From: DASRIA01 sp963816975
GTDB lineage: Bacteria; Actinomycetota; Thermoleophilia; Solirubrobacterales; JBBDJG01
Reading direction: 5' to 3'
Assembly (NCBI GenBank): GCA_963816975.1
Contig: CAWFMD010000005.1
Coordinates: 124,001 to 188,000, forward strand
DNA: 64,000 bases
The notes beneath the pieces were generated by a model, which had not been told where the DNA came from, ran no database searches, and was given only the letters and a program-made list of their open reading frames with translations. The position numbers and the translations under genes were made by a program. How positions within the stretch are numbered: position 1 is the first letter of the stretch; each line of letters starts with the position of its first letter. This document shows positions 8,500-16,983 of the stretch, piece after piece.

Positions 8500-9383
8500 T
8501 GGACGCGCCCGCCCGCGCCGGCAGTGCAGCGCAGCTGCGCGCGGTGCGGCATCCCCGCGTCCTGGCGCTCGGCCGCGGTCTGCTGAACCAGTCGCTCAAC
8601 CTGTACGCGGCACTCGCGCTGGTCTACCTGCTCGTGCCGATCGCCGTGATCGTCCTGTTCTCGTTCAACGACCCGCGAAGCCGCTTCAACATCGTCTGGC
8701 AGGGGTTCACCCTCGATTACTGGAAGGACCCGTTCGGGGTTCCCGGATTGACCGAGGCGCTGGAGAGCTCGCTCGAGATCGCGGCGCTGTCGACGGTCGC
8801 ATCGACCGTGCTCGGGACGATGATGGCGCTCGCGCTGGTGCGCTACCAGTTCCGCGGCCGGGCGCCCACGAACCTCTTCATCTTCTTGCCGCTCGCCACT
8901 CCGGAAGTCGTGCTGGGCGCGTCACTGTTGTCGTTGTTCTTGACGGTGGGCATCGCGACGGGGTTCACCACGATCCTGATCGCTCACATCATGTTCAACG
9001 TGAGCTTCGTGGTGGTGACGGTGCGTTCGCGCCTGATCGGCTTCGACCGGAGCCTCGAAGAGGCGGCCCAGGACCTCGGCGCGAACGGCTTCCAGACATT
9101 CGTCCGGGTCACGCTGCCGCTGATCGCGCCTGGTGTGCTGGCCGCGGCGCTGCTCGCCTTCGCCCTGTCCGTCGACGACTTCGTGATCACGAACTTCAAC
9201 GCCGGCTCGACCGTCACGTTCCCGCTGTTCGTATGGGGTGCGGCCCGCGTGGCGACGCCGCCCCAGATCAACATCATCGCGACCATGATCTTCATGGTGA
9301 CGGTCGCGCTGATGCTGGCGACCGTGTTGCAGCAGCGGCGTGCGGCACGAATGGCATCCGTGCGGCCAGAGACAATCCCCTGA
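8499..9383 (+). CDS. potC: ABC transporter permease, PotC type
   Basis: 294-residue second permease of the polyamine-type importer. The start is the ATG at 8499 that overlaps the potB stop; an earlier in-frame ATG would overlap potB by 50 bases and add an unlikely Arg-rich leader. A cytoplasmic N-terminus of about 35 residues is followed by a helix (LYAALALVYLLVPIAVIVLF) and then NDPRSRFNIVWQGFTLDYW, typical of PotC/PotI. The EAA loop is EEAAQDLGANGFQTFVRVTL followed by PLIAPG. The stop at 9383 is one base from the next start. Confidence 0.9.
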   Translation: MDAPARAGSAAQLRAVRHPRVLALGRGLLNQSLNLYAALALVYLLVPIAVIVLFSFNDPRSRFNIVWQGFTLDYWKDPFGVPGLTEALESSLEIAALSTVASTVLGTMMALALVRYQFRGRAPTNLFIFLPLATPEVVLGASLLSLFLTVGIATGFTTILIAHIMFNVSFVVVTVRSRLIGFDRSLEEAAQDLGANGFQTFVRVTLPLIAPGVLAAALLAFALSVDDFVITNFNAGSTVTFPLFVWGAARVATPPQINIIATMIFMVTVALMLATVLQQRRAARMASVRPETIP

Positions 9384-9384
9384 C

Positions 9385-10944
9385 ATGGAAGCTCACGGGC
9401 ATGCCCACCACCCCCTGCACCCCGACCTCGATGCCGAGGTCGGCGAGAAGGGCCTGAAGAAGAACGCGATCGGGTTCCTCGACGGCCTGATCATCGGGAT
9501 CGCCTCGACGGCGCCCGCCTACTCGCTGGCCGCGGTGCTGGCGATCGTGGTGGGCATCGTGGGCGTGCAGGCGCCCGCGGTGCTGCTCGCGTCCTTCGTG
9601 CCGATGTTCCTGATCGCGGGGTCCTTCTACTACATGAACCGCGCCGACCCGGACTGTGGCACGACGTTCTCGTGGATCACGCGCGCGATGGGCCCGGCCA
9701 CCGGCTGGGTCGGTGGGTGGGCCGTGTGCACGACCGGGATCATCGTGGTCGGATCGCTCGCGCAGGTGGCCGTCTACTACACGTTCGATTTGCTCAGCCT
9801 CGAGTACCTGCGTGACTCACGGTTGTGGGAGACGGTGTTCACGGTTGGCGTGATCGCCGTGATGACGCTCATCTGCGTGCTCGGTACGGAGCTTTCAGCG
9901 CGGTTGCAGCGGGTCATGATCCTCGCGCAGGTCGGGGCTCTATTGGTGTTCGCCGCCGTGGCCCTGATCAAGGTGGCCGGCGCCGATGCGCCGGCCGGCT
10001 CGATCGACGTCCAGTGGTCGTGGTTCTCGCCATTTGCGGTCGACAGCCTCAGCATCCTCGTGGTCGGGTTGCTTTCCGGGGTGTTCATCTACTGGGGCTG
10101 GGAGAGCGCCGTCAACCTGAACGAGGAGACCGAGGACTCCGAGACCGCGCCCGGCCTGGCCGCGATCGTCAGCACCGTCGTGCTGCTCGTCACCTACGTC
10201 GCGACCGCGACGGCGATCGTCGCGTTCGCCGGGCTCGAGCTCGTCGCCGAGTACGAGGACGACCCCGGCCTCTTCGGCGCGATCGCCCCCGACGTGCTCG
10301 GCAACGGGCTGGACTGGATCGTGGTGCTCGCGATCATCACGTCGGCGCTCGCATCCACGCAGACGACCATCCTGCCCGCATCGCGCACGGCGCTCTCGAT
10401 GGCGCGCCAGGGCGCGTTCCCGGCCGCGCTGGGGGAGGTGCACCCGCGCTTCCTGACCCCGCACGTCTCGACGATCGTGGTCGGTGCCCTGTCGGCGGTG
10501 TGGTTCGCGGTGCTGTTCAACCTGTCGGAGAACTTCCTCTTCGACTCGCTGACTTCGCTTTCGCTGATGATCGCCTTCTACTACGCGCTGAACGGGTTTG
10601 CCTGCGCGATCTACTACAGACGTGAACTGACGAAGTCGGTGAAGGACTTCGTGTTGATCGGCGTGGGACCGGTGGTCGGCGGAGGGATCCTGGCGTACCT
10701 CTTCTACAAGGCGATCGTCGAGTACAGCAAGACCGACGAGTCCTACACCGGCAACGCGCTGTTCGGGGTCGCGATCCCGGTCGTGCTGGGTGTGGGCCTG
10801 CTGATCCTCGGCGTCGGGCTGATGCTGCTGTGGCGGGTGACCGGGCACGAGACCTTCTTCGGGCGCAAGCGCGAGGTGGTCGACCCGGACGTCGCCGCGG
10901 GTCGCAAGGCCGGGACCGCGGCGGTGCCCGAGGAGGCGGTCTAG
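9385..10944 (+). CDS. APC-superfamily amino acid/amine permease
   Basis: 519-residue secondary transporter with about twelve hydrophobic helices and the APC start pattern IGFLDGLIIGIASTAPAYSL (about residues 30-49), then RADPDCGTTFSWITRAMGP. The ATG at 9385, one base after the potC stop, is chosen over an upstream in-frame ATG inside potC. The N-terminal tail is His-rich (MEAHGHAHHPLHPDL), which is uncommon. It adds a second uptake (or exchange) route to the ABC importer, presumably for the same amine or amino acid or its product. Substrate not determinable from sequence. Confidence 0.85.
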   Translation: MEAHGHAHHPLHPDLDAEVGEKGLKKNAIGFLDGLIIGIASTAPAYSLAAVLAIVVGIVGVQAPAVLLASFVPMFLIAGSFYYMNRADPDCGTTFSWITRAMGPATGWVGGWAVCTTGIIVVGSLAQVAVYYTFDLLSLEYLRDSRLWETVFTVGVIAVMTLICVLGTELSARLQRVMILAQVGALLVFAAVALIKVAGADAPAGSIDVQWSWFSPFAVDSLSILVVGLLSGVFIYWGWESAVNLNEETEDSETAPGLAAIVSTVVLLVTYVATATAIVAFAGLELVAEYEDDPGLFGAIAPDVLGNGLDWIVVLAIITSALASTQTTILPASRTALSMARQGAFPAALGEVHPRFLTPHVSTIVVGALSAVWFAVLFNLSENFLFDSLTSLSLMIAFYYALNGFACAIYYRRELTKSVKDFVLIGVGPVVGGGILAYLFYKAIVEYSKTDESYTGNALFGVAIPVVLGVGLLILGVGLMLLWRVTGHETFFGRKREVVDPDVAAGRKAGTAAVPEEAV

Positions 10945-11367
10945 GTGGCGGGGACGATCGTGCTGGGCTACGACGGGTCGCTCGGCGCGCAGGCCGCGCT
11001 CGACCAGGCGCTCGCGCTCGCCCAGCAATTCGGGGACCGCGTGGTGGTGTGCTTCGGCGTCGCGCCGCCGGGCAACGTGGGCGAGGAATACAAGGAGCAC
11101 AAGCAAGCACTCGAGGAGCTCGCCCGGCAGACGACGGCCGAGGCGCTCGAGCGCGCTCGCGCGGCCGGGGTCGAAGCCGAGGTCGCGCTCGTCCCCGAGC
11201 GGCCCGCGCCCGCGCTGGTGGACCTCGCCGCCGAGCGCGATGCCAGGTTCATCGTGGTGGGCAGCTACGGCGAGGGACCGATCCGCGGCGCGCTGCTCGG
11301 CTCGGTCCCGCACAAGCTCCTGCAGCTGTCGCACACGCCGCTGGTGATCGTCCCGGCGCGGGACTAG
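10945..11367 (+). CDS. Universal stress protein (UspA family)
   Basis: 140-residue single UspA domain. It begins TIVLGYDGSLGAQAALDQAL and ends with the nucleotide-binding signature GSYGEGPIRGALLGSVPHKL followed by HTPLVIVP, so ATP binding is likely. The GTG start at 10945 follows the permease stop directly. A Usp encoded beside a transporter is a common pairing and may modulate the transporter in response to energy state; that is inference. Confidence 0.88.
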   Translation: MAGTIVLGYDGSLGAQAALDQALALAQQFGDRVVVCFGVAPPGNVGEEYKEHKQALEELARQTTAEALERARAAGVEAEVALVPERPAPALVDLAAERDARFIVVGSYGEGPIRGALLGSVPHKLLQLSHTPLVIVPARD

Positions 11368-11557
11368 CGCTCGCCGACCCCGCGCCCGGACTCAGACGTT
11401 CCGGCATGTGGCGCTTACGTCGCTGCATCTCCATCACGGCACCCGTCGTGATCGGGCGTCCGGCCTGCCCGTGCAGCGCATGTTCGAGGTCGAAACGGAC
11501 CTCGCGCCGCCGGCGACCTGAGCAGCACCCCGCGGAGCGACTAGGCTCTCCCGCCTG

Positions 11558-12610
11558 ATGAGCACCTACGACAAGCTCGCGGGCATCCCGCTGGAGGTGG
11601 AGGGTTATGAGCTCGAGCCGCTCGAGCAGGAGGTGTCGAGCGACTTCACCCGCGCCAGCACGGTCATCCACATGCGTGGCGGCGGCAGCGAGGGCGTCGG
11701 CGAGGACGTCACCTACGACACGCTCGATCACATCGCGCTGCAGGACGCCGGATCCGTGCAGGAGCTGGGCGGGTCGTGGACCATCGGCTCGTTCTGCGAC
11801 CACGTCGGCGGGCTCGACCTGTTCCCGGCGGCGCCGGTGCGCGACGTGTCGCGGCTCTACCGGCGCTGGGCTTTCGAGAGCGCGGCGCTCGACCTGGCGC
11901 TGCGCCAGCAGGGCACGACCCTCGCGCAGGCCCTCGGCCGGGAGCTGCGCCCCGTCAGCTTCGTCGTGTCGCTGCGGCTCGGCAAGCCGGCCACGCTCGA
12001 CCCGGTGAGCCGCCGCCTGGAGCGGTACCCGGGCCTGCGCTTCAAGCTCGATCCGACCCCCGAGTGGACCGACGCGCTGATCGCCCAGCTCGTCGACACC
12101 GGCGCCGTCGACTCCGTCGACTTCAAAGGGCACTACAAGGGCACGGTCGTGGACAACCCGCCCGACCCCGTGCTCTACCGGAAGGTCGTCGAGGCGTTCC
12201 CGGCCGCGTGGCTGGAGGATCCCGACCTCGGCGAGGAGGTCCTGCCGATCCTCGAGCCGCACGCCGATCGCTTCACATGGGACGCGCCGATCCACTCGAT
12301 CGCGGACATCGAGGCGCTGCCCTATCCACCGAAGATGGTGAACGTCAAGCCCTCGCGATTCGGCGGCCTGCGCTCGTTGATGGATGCCTACGACTACCTC
12401 GCCGAGCGCGGCATCGGCGGCTACGGTGGCGGCCAGTTCGAGCTCGGGCCCGGCCGCGGCCACATCCAGTACCTGGCCTCGCTGTTTCACCCCGACACGC
12501 CGAACGACGTTGCGCCCGGCGGCTATAACCTCGCGGACCCGCCCGCCGGGCTGCCGGACAGCCCGTTGGAGCCGCGTCCGAGCGCGACCGGCTTTCGCTG
12601 GGAGGCCTAG
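11558..12610 (+). CDS. Enolase-superfamily (MLE-like) protein of unknown reaction
   Basis: 350-residue TIM-barrel enolase-superfamily member. The visible set fits the muconate-lactonizing-enzyme subgroup: Lys163 (LRFKLDP) on strand 2, metal ligands Asp188 (SVDFKG), Glu220 (AWLEDP) and Asp242 (FTWDAP), and Lys264 (VNVKPSRFGG) as the second base. The glycine-rich GGYGGGQFELGPGRGHIQYL follows (287-306). The protein has an unusually Asp/Glu-rich N-terminal cap. It could be a racemase, dehydratase, syn-eliminase or o-succinylbenzoate-synthase-like enzyme; nothing here fixes the substrate. No RBS is evident; a TAGGCT at 11542-11547 could be the -10. It stands alone between the transport island and yebC. 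Confidence 0.75.
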   Translation: MSTYDKLAGIPLEVEGYELEPLEQEVSSDFTRASTVIHMRGGGSEGVGEDVTYDTLDHIALQDAGSVQELGGSWTIGSFCDHVGGLDLFPAAPVRDVSRLYRRWAFESAALDLALRQQGTTLAQALGRELRPVSFVVSLRLGKPATLDPVSRRLERYPGLRFKLDPTPEWTDALIAQLVDTGAVDSVDFKGHYKGTVVDNPPDPVLYRKVVEAFPAAWLEDPDLGEEVLPILEPHADRFTWDAPIHSIADIEALPYPPKMVNVKPSRFGGLRSLMDAYDYLAERGIGGYGGGQFELGPGRGHIQYLASLFHPDTPNDVAPGGYNLADPPAGLPDSPLEPRPSATGFRWEA

Positions 12611-12659
12611 GCACCGGCCGCCGCGATCCACGCTGTGGCGGCCTTTTAAGATCACTTCA

Positions 12660-13409
12660 ATGGCCGGTCATTCCAAGTGGGCGCAGATCAAGCGCAAGAA
12701 GGGCGCCGCCGACGCCAAGCGCGGGCAGCTCTTCACGAAGCTCGCGCGCGCGATCACGGTCGCGGCGCGCGACGGGGGCGGGGACCCTGAGGGCAACGCC
12801 GCGCTGGCCAACGCGATCGAGAAGGCCAAGAGCCTGCGCATGCCCAAGGACAACATCGAGCGCGCGATCGCCAAGGGCACGGGCGCCGGCGGTGACGCCG
12901 CCGCGATCGAGGCCGTCACCTACGAGGGTTACGGCCCCGGGGCCGTAGCCATCCTGGTCGAGTGCCTGACAGACAACCGCAACCGCACCGCGGCGGAGAT
13001 CCGGCACATCTTCGGACGCGCCGACGCGAGTCTCGGCGAGCCCGGCTCGGTGGCCTGGATGTTCGAGAAGAAGGGTGTCCTGCTGGTCGACGCTGACCGC
13101 TACGGCGAGGACGATTTGATGCCGGCGATCGACGCCGGTGCCGAGGATCTTGCGCCGGAGGCGGACTCGCTCCGGATCGTGTGCGAGGCGCCCGACCTGC
13201 GGGCCGTGAGCGACGCGCTGGAGCAGGCCGGGATCGAGGTGCAGTCGACCGAGCAGTCGATGCTCCCGAAGAGCACCGTCGAGGTCGAGGCCGGCGACGC
13301 ACGCAAGCTGCTCCAGTTGCTGGACGCGCTCGACGAGCAGGACGACGTGGACCAGGTGCACGCAAACTTCGACATGCGGGCCGACGTGATGGAGGAGGCC
13401 GCCGCGTAG
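12660..13409 (+). CDS. yebC: YebC/PmpR (TACO1) family protein
   Basis: 249 residues beginning MAGHSKWAQIKRKKGAADAK, the unmistakable start of the YebC family, whose members act as transcription regulators or, in recent work, as ribosome-associated factors that help translate polyproline. Full family length. The ATG at 12660 is chosen on this conserved start. TAAGAT at 12647-12652 would put transcription start essentially on the ATG, so the mRNA may be leaderless. The yebC-ruvCAB neighbourhood is conserved in many actinobacteria; here a TetR gene is inserted. Confidence 0.97.
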   Translation: MAGHSKWAQIKRKKGAADAKRGQLFTKLARAITVAARDGGGDPEGNAALANAIEKAKSLRMPKDNIERAIAKGTGAGGDAAAIEAVTYEGYGPGAVAILVECLTDNRNRTAAEIRHIFGRADASLGEPGSVAWMFEKKGVLLVDADRYGEDDLMPAIDAGAEDLAPEADSLRIVCEAPDLRAVSDALEQAGIEVQSTEQSMLPKSTVEVEAGDARKLLQLLDALDEQDDVDQVHANFDMRADVMEEAAA

Positions 13410-13423
13410 GCGTGCCGATGCCC

Positions 13424-13447
13424 GTTCCCGACTGACCGGTCGGGAAC
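13424..13447. promoter_or_regulatory. 24-bp perfect inverted repeat before tetR-family gene
   Basis: Arms GTTCCCGAC (13424-13432) and GTCGGGAAC (13439-13447) around TGACCG. It lies between the yebC stop and the start of the TetR-family gene, just upstream of a GAGAAT -10-like hexamer (13462-13467). The size and symmetry suit a TetR operator and suggest autoregulation; a terminator hairpin for yebC without a U-tract is the alternative. Confidence 0.5.
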
Positions 13448-13473
13448 CGGCCCGCCTGTGTGAGAATTTCCGC

Positions 13474-14205
13474 ATGAGCGGTCCCGTCCAGCCGGCTGCC
13501 GATCACGGCTTTCCACGCCGCCGCCTGAGCGCGGAGGAGCGGCGGGAAAGCATCCTGCGGGCGGCCAGCGAAGTGTTCGGGAAGCACGGCTACGAGCACG
13601 TCCGGATCGACGACGTGGCCGCCGCCGCCGGCATTTCGAAGGCGCTCATATACGAGCACTTTGCGAGCAAGCAGGAGCTCTACATAGAGCTCATGAACAG
13701 TGCCGCGCTGGAGATGCTGGGGCGGCTGGTTGCAGCCGCGTCGGCGCCCGGGATGGCGGGGGCGCTGCGCATGGAGAACGCCGCCGCCGCCGGCTTCCGG
13801 TACGTGCAGGAGCATCCGCATGCCTTCCACACGTTCGTCCGCGACGTCACGGACCCCGAGATCTCCGAGCGCCAGGAGGCGCTGCGCCGGAGCGCGGTGA
13901 CCGCGATGGCGGACGTGATGGAGATGGAGCCGCCGGAGACCCGCGCGGGCATGACGCGCCCGCACATCGAACAGCTCGCGGAGATGATCGTTGCGGGCTA
14001 TTACGCGCTCGCCGACTGGTCGCTGCGCAACCCCGGCTTCCCGCGTGCGGAAGTCGTCCGCTCGATGGTCCAGTTCATGTGGCTCGGCCTCGGCCGGCTC
14101 CAGGACGGCGAGCGCTGGGACCTGACGCTGGCAGGGGACGTCCGCATGGACGCAGAAACTCCCTCCGGTGATGGAGCCGCGCACGATCAGGGTGCTGGGG
14201 ATTGA
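13474..14205 (+). CDS. TetR-family transcriptional regulator
   Basis: 243 residues. The N-terminal DNA-binding domain is clear: RRESILRAASEVFGKHGYEH, then VRIDDVAAAAGISKALIYEH, then FASKQELYIELM. The C-terminal ligand domain is divergent, so the inducer is unknown. The ATG at 13474 has no RBS and sits about seven bases after GAGAAT, so the transcript may be leaderless. The 3' end overlaps the ruvC start by 35 bases, tying it to the Holliday-junction operon. Targets are unknown; the perfect 24-bp inverted repeat upstream suggests self-control. Confidence 0.88.
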   Translation: MSGPVQPAADHGFPRRRLSAEERRESILRAASEVFGKHGYEHVRIDDVAAAAGISKALIYEHFASKQELYIELMNSAALEMLGRLVAAASAPGMAGALRMENAAAAGFRYVQEHPHAFHTFVRDVTDPEISERQEALRRSAVTAMADVMEMEPPETRAGMTRPHIEQLAEMIVAGYYALADWSLRNPGFPRAEVVRSMVQFMWLGLGRLQDGERWDLTLAGDVRMDAETPSGDGAAHDQGAGD

Positions 14206-14683
14206 CCCCGGCACAGCCTCCACCGGTTTTGGCGTCGTCGAGTCTCAGGCACAGCGCTTGAGCACGGTCTGCGGCGGGGTCATCTCGACCCCCGCGGGCG
14301 TGCCGCTGGAGCAACGGCTGGCCGCGATTGCGGCGCGGTTGGGAGAGCTGCTGGACGAGCATGCCCCCGACGCCCTGTCGATCGAGGAGGTCTACTTCGG
14401 GCGCAACGTGCGCAGCGCGTTCGCGGTGGGGCAGGCCCGCGGCGCGGTGCTGGCGGCCGCGGGCGGGCGCGGCGTACCGTGTTTCTCGTACACGCCGCAG
14501 GCTGTGAAGCTGGCCGTCTGCGGGAGCGGGGCGGCCCGCAAGGACCAGGTTCAACGGATGGTGGGAGCGCTGCTCGCGCTGCCCGAGCCCCCGCGGTCCG
14601 ATCACGCGGCGGACGCCCTGGCGCTGGCGATCTGCCACGCGTTCCGGGCGCGACCGGCGGTCGAGGGCCGCCGGTCGGCGTAG
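14171..14683 (+). CDS. ruvC: Holliday junction resolvase RuvC
   Basis: 170-residue endonuclease that cuts Holliday junctions after RuvAB branch migration. Acidic active site visible: Asp12 (VLGIDPGTASTGFG), Glu72 (SIEEVYFGRN), and His145/Asp148 (SDHAADALA). Full length for the family. The ATG at 14171 is preferred over the GTG one codon earlier. It overlaps the end of the TetR gene and is followed 34 bases later by ruvA. Confidence 0.97.
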   Translation: MEPRTIRVLGIDPGTASTGFGVVESQAQRLSTVCGGVISTPAGVPLEQRLAAIAARLGELLDEHAPDALSIEEVYFGRNVRSAFAVGQARGAVLAAAGGRGVPCFSYTPQAVKLAVCGSGAARKDQVQRMVGALLALPEPPRSDHAADALALAICHAFRARPAVEGRRSA

Positions 14684-14717
14684 AGGCGTCCGGGCCGCGG
14701 CGGAGAATCACGAACAC

Positions 14718-15317
14718 GTGATCGCTTCCTTGAACGGCAAAGTTCTGGAGCGCGGAGCAGACCATGCCGTGATCGAGTGCGGCGGCGTCGGCTTCCGTGT
14801 GGCCGCGTCGTCGCAGACGCTCGGGAAGCTGCCCGGGGTGGGCAAGCCGGGGAGCGTCCTCACCCATCTGATCCTGCGTGACGACGGCGCTCATCTGTAC
14901 GGATTCGCGGCGGCCGAGGAGCGCGAGCTGTTCCTGGGCCTGATCTCGGTCTCCGGCGTCGGCCCCAAGATGGCACTGGCGGTGCTGTCGGGGTCGCCCG
15001 TGGCCGAGACCAGGCTGGCGATCGCGTCAGGTGACGTGAAGCGCTTCCAGGTCGTGCCCGGCATCGGGCGCAAGACGGCCGAGCGCGTGATCGTCGAGCT
15101 GCGCGAGCGCATCGCCGGGGAGCTGGCCGCCGAGCCGGCGCGCGCGACGTCCGGGACGGACGCCCGTGTGTTGGCCCGGGAGGGCCTCGTGGGCCTCGGC
15201 TACGACCCTGCGGAGGCGGAGTCGATGCTTGCGGAGGCGCTCGCCGGCGCGCCCGAGGACGCGGCCCCCGAGGACCTGATCGCGGCAGCGCTGCGCACCG
15301 CCGTGCGGGCCGCATGA
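14718..15317 (+). CDS. ruvA: Holliday junction helicase subunit RuvA
   Basis: 199-residue junction-binding protein. The N-terminal OB domain starts MIASLNGKVLERGADHAVIE, the helix-hairpin-helix region reads GVGPKMALAVLSG and VPGIGRKTAERVIVEL, and the C-terminal domain III (EGLVGLGYDPAEAESMLAEA) binds RuvB. GTG start at 14718; GAGAAT at 14703-14708 could be a nearby -10. The stop overlaps the ruvB ATG (ATGA). Confidence 0.97.
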   Translation: MIASLNGKVLERGADHAVIECGGVGFRVAASSQTLGKLPGVGKPGSVLTHLILRDDGAHLYGFAAAEERELFLGLISVSGVGPKMALAVLSGSPVAETRLAIASGDVKRFQVVPGIGRKTAERVIVELRERIAGELAAEPARATSGTDARVLAREGLVGLGYDPAEAESMLAEALAGAPEDAAPEDLIAAALRTAVRAA

Positions 15318-16357
15318 GCGCCTCCGGGGGCGAGATCAGCGTGCAGGTCCCCGCGGCCCGCCCGGGTGAGGAGGAGCTCGACCGGTCGCTGCGGCCCCAG
15401 GGCCTTGACGAGTTCGTCGGGCAGGAGCCGGTCAAGCGCCAGCTCGCCCTGTTCATCGAGGCCGCGCGGCGGCGCGGCGAGGCGCTCGACCACGTGCTGC
15501 TGGCGGGCCCGCCGGGTCTCGGCAAGACCTCGCTCGCGCACATCGCGGCGCGTGAGCTCGACGCCCCGCTCGTGCAGACCGCGGGCCCGGCGTTGGAGCG
15601 CAAGGGCGACGTGGCGGCGTTCCTGACCGCGCTCGAGCCCGGCTCGGTCTTCTTCATCGACGAGATCCATCGCCTCACGCGCGCGGTCGAGGAGACGCTC
15701 TATCCGGCGATGGAGGACCGCCGCCTGCCGATCGTGCTGGGACAGGGGGCGGGCGCCCGCACGGTGACGCTCGACCTGCCCTCGTTCACGCTGATCGGAG
15801 CCACCACCCGCACCGGCCTGCTGACGACCCCGCTGCGCGAGCGCTTCGGCGTGGTCCACCGCCTGGAGCACTACCCCCCGCACGATCTCGCCCGGATCGT
15901 GCAGCGATCGGCGCGCATCCTCGACGTCGGCATCGAGGACGAGGGCGCGCACGCGATCGCGGCTAGGGCCCGCGGCACGCCCCGCGTGGCGAACCGCCTG
16001 CTGCGGCGGGTGCGCGACTTCGCGGAGGTGCACGGCACCGGGACGGTGACCGTCGACATCGCCGCCGAAGCACTGGAGATGCTGGAGGTGGACGTGGCCG
16101 GCCTGGAGCGGCTCGACCGCGAGCTGCTGCGGGCGATCGTCGAGAAGTTCGACGGCGGGCCCGTGGGCCTCTCCACCCTGGCGGTCGCGGTGGGCGAGGA
16201 GTCCGACACGATCGAGGACGTCTACGAGCCGTACCTGCTCCAGCGCGGGCTGATCAAGCGCACTCCCCGCGGCCGGGTGGCGACCGCGGCCGCCTACGAG
16301 CACCTCGGTGCCGCGCGTCCGCCGGAAACCGGCGGACGGGGCGCTAGCCTCTTCTAA
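15314..16357 (+). CDS. ruvB: Holliday junction helicase motor RuvB
   Basis: 347-residue AAA+ ATPase that drives branch migration on RuvA. It begins with the conserved RPQGLDEFVGQEPVKRQL; Walker A GPPGLGKT (65-72), Walker B VFFIDEIHR, sensor region IGATTRTGLLTTPLRERFG, and the C-terminal winged helix (PVGLSTLAVAVGEESDTIED, then PYLLQRGLIKRTPRGR). Full length. A perfect 10-bp hairpin (arms 16316-16325 and 16329-16338) lies in the last codons and may end the transcript, but no U-tract follows. Confidence 0.98.
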   Translation: MSASGGEISVQVPAARPGEEELDRSLRPQGLDEFVGQEPVKRQLALFIEAARRRGEALDHVLLAGPPGLGKTSLAHIAARELDAPLVQTAGPALERKGDVAAFLTALEPGSVFFIDEIHRLTRAVEETLYPAMEDRRLPIVLGQGAGARTVTLDLPSFTLIGATTRTGLLTTPLRERFGVVHRLEHYPPHDLARIVQRSARILDVGIEDEGAHAIAARARGTPRVANRLLRRVRDFAEVHGTGTVTVDIAAEALEMLEVDVAGLERLDRELLRAIVEKFDGGPVGLSTLAVAVGEESDTIEDVYEPYLLQRGLIKRTPRGRVATAAAYEHLGAARPPETGGRGASLF

Positions 16358-16460
16358 GCCTCGCTTAAAGCGGAGCAGTCAGAATTTCAACGGCGGCGCC
16401 GCGGTGGTCGGCGCTCAGGATTCGCGGCATGGATGCCGAAGTCGATCTCATCGAGGTGCG

Positions 16461-16907
16461 ATGCCCGTCTTCATCTGCCCCAACTGCGGAAACCGCCTGA
16501 ACACTCAGGACCGCACGGCTGGGTTCTCGTCCAAGCCGCGCGGATGCTCGAAGTGCGGGTTCGGATTCATGTTCGAGCTGCTCGACGACTACTACCCCGC
16601 GCCGGACGCGGCCTTCTTCGTCTGCGACGCGGAGGCCCGGATCATCGGCTGCGGCCGTGGCAGCTTCGAGCTCACGGGCCTCAAGGACGAGGCGACTCTG
16701 GGGCGCCCGGTGACGGAGGTCCTGGGGCTCAAGTTCGCCGAGGACGAGGATCCCATCGGAACCTCGCTGGAGTGGGGCGTACGTGTGCTGGGACGCAACG
16801 TGCAGGTGGAGGCCGAGGGCGACCTGCCGGCGAAGGCCACGGCAGACGTGTTCCCGGCCTACGACGACGACGGCGGCCTGCTGCTGGTGTTGACGCCCAA
16901 GCGGTGA
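16461..16907 (+). CDS. Small zinc-ribbon protein with PAS-like domain
   Basis: 148 residues. The N-terminus has two cysteine pairs (CPNC at 6-9 and CSKC at 29-32) forming a likely zinc ribbon, followed from about residue 45 by a PAS-like region (DAAFFVCDAEARIIGCGRGS, then FELTGLKDEATLGRPVTEVL). No output domain is present. The ATG at 16461 follows GAGGTG. It occupies the place between ruvB and secD where yajC normally lies. Function unknown; a signal-sensing or partner protein is possible. Confidence 0.75.
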   Translation: MPVFICPNCGNRLNTQDRTAGFSSKPRGCSKCGFGFMFELLDDYYPAPDAAFFVCDAEARIIGCGRGSFELTGLKDEATLGRPVTEVLGLKFAEDEDPIGTSLEWGVRVLGRNVQVEAEGDLPAKATADVFPAYDDDGGLLLVLTPKR

Positions 16908-16983
16908 TGACGGCTCCGGCCCACGGGGCCGCGTCTAGAATCACCGCGGGGATCGAGAGCTTGCAACCTCGCGAACGCAAGAT

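Noticed and set aside
16316..16338. Perfect 10-bp hairpin at the end of ruvB as a terminator
   Set aside because: No U-tract, and it lies inside the coding region; noted under ruvB only.
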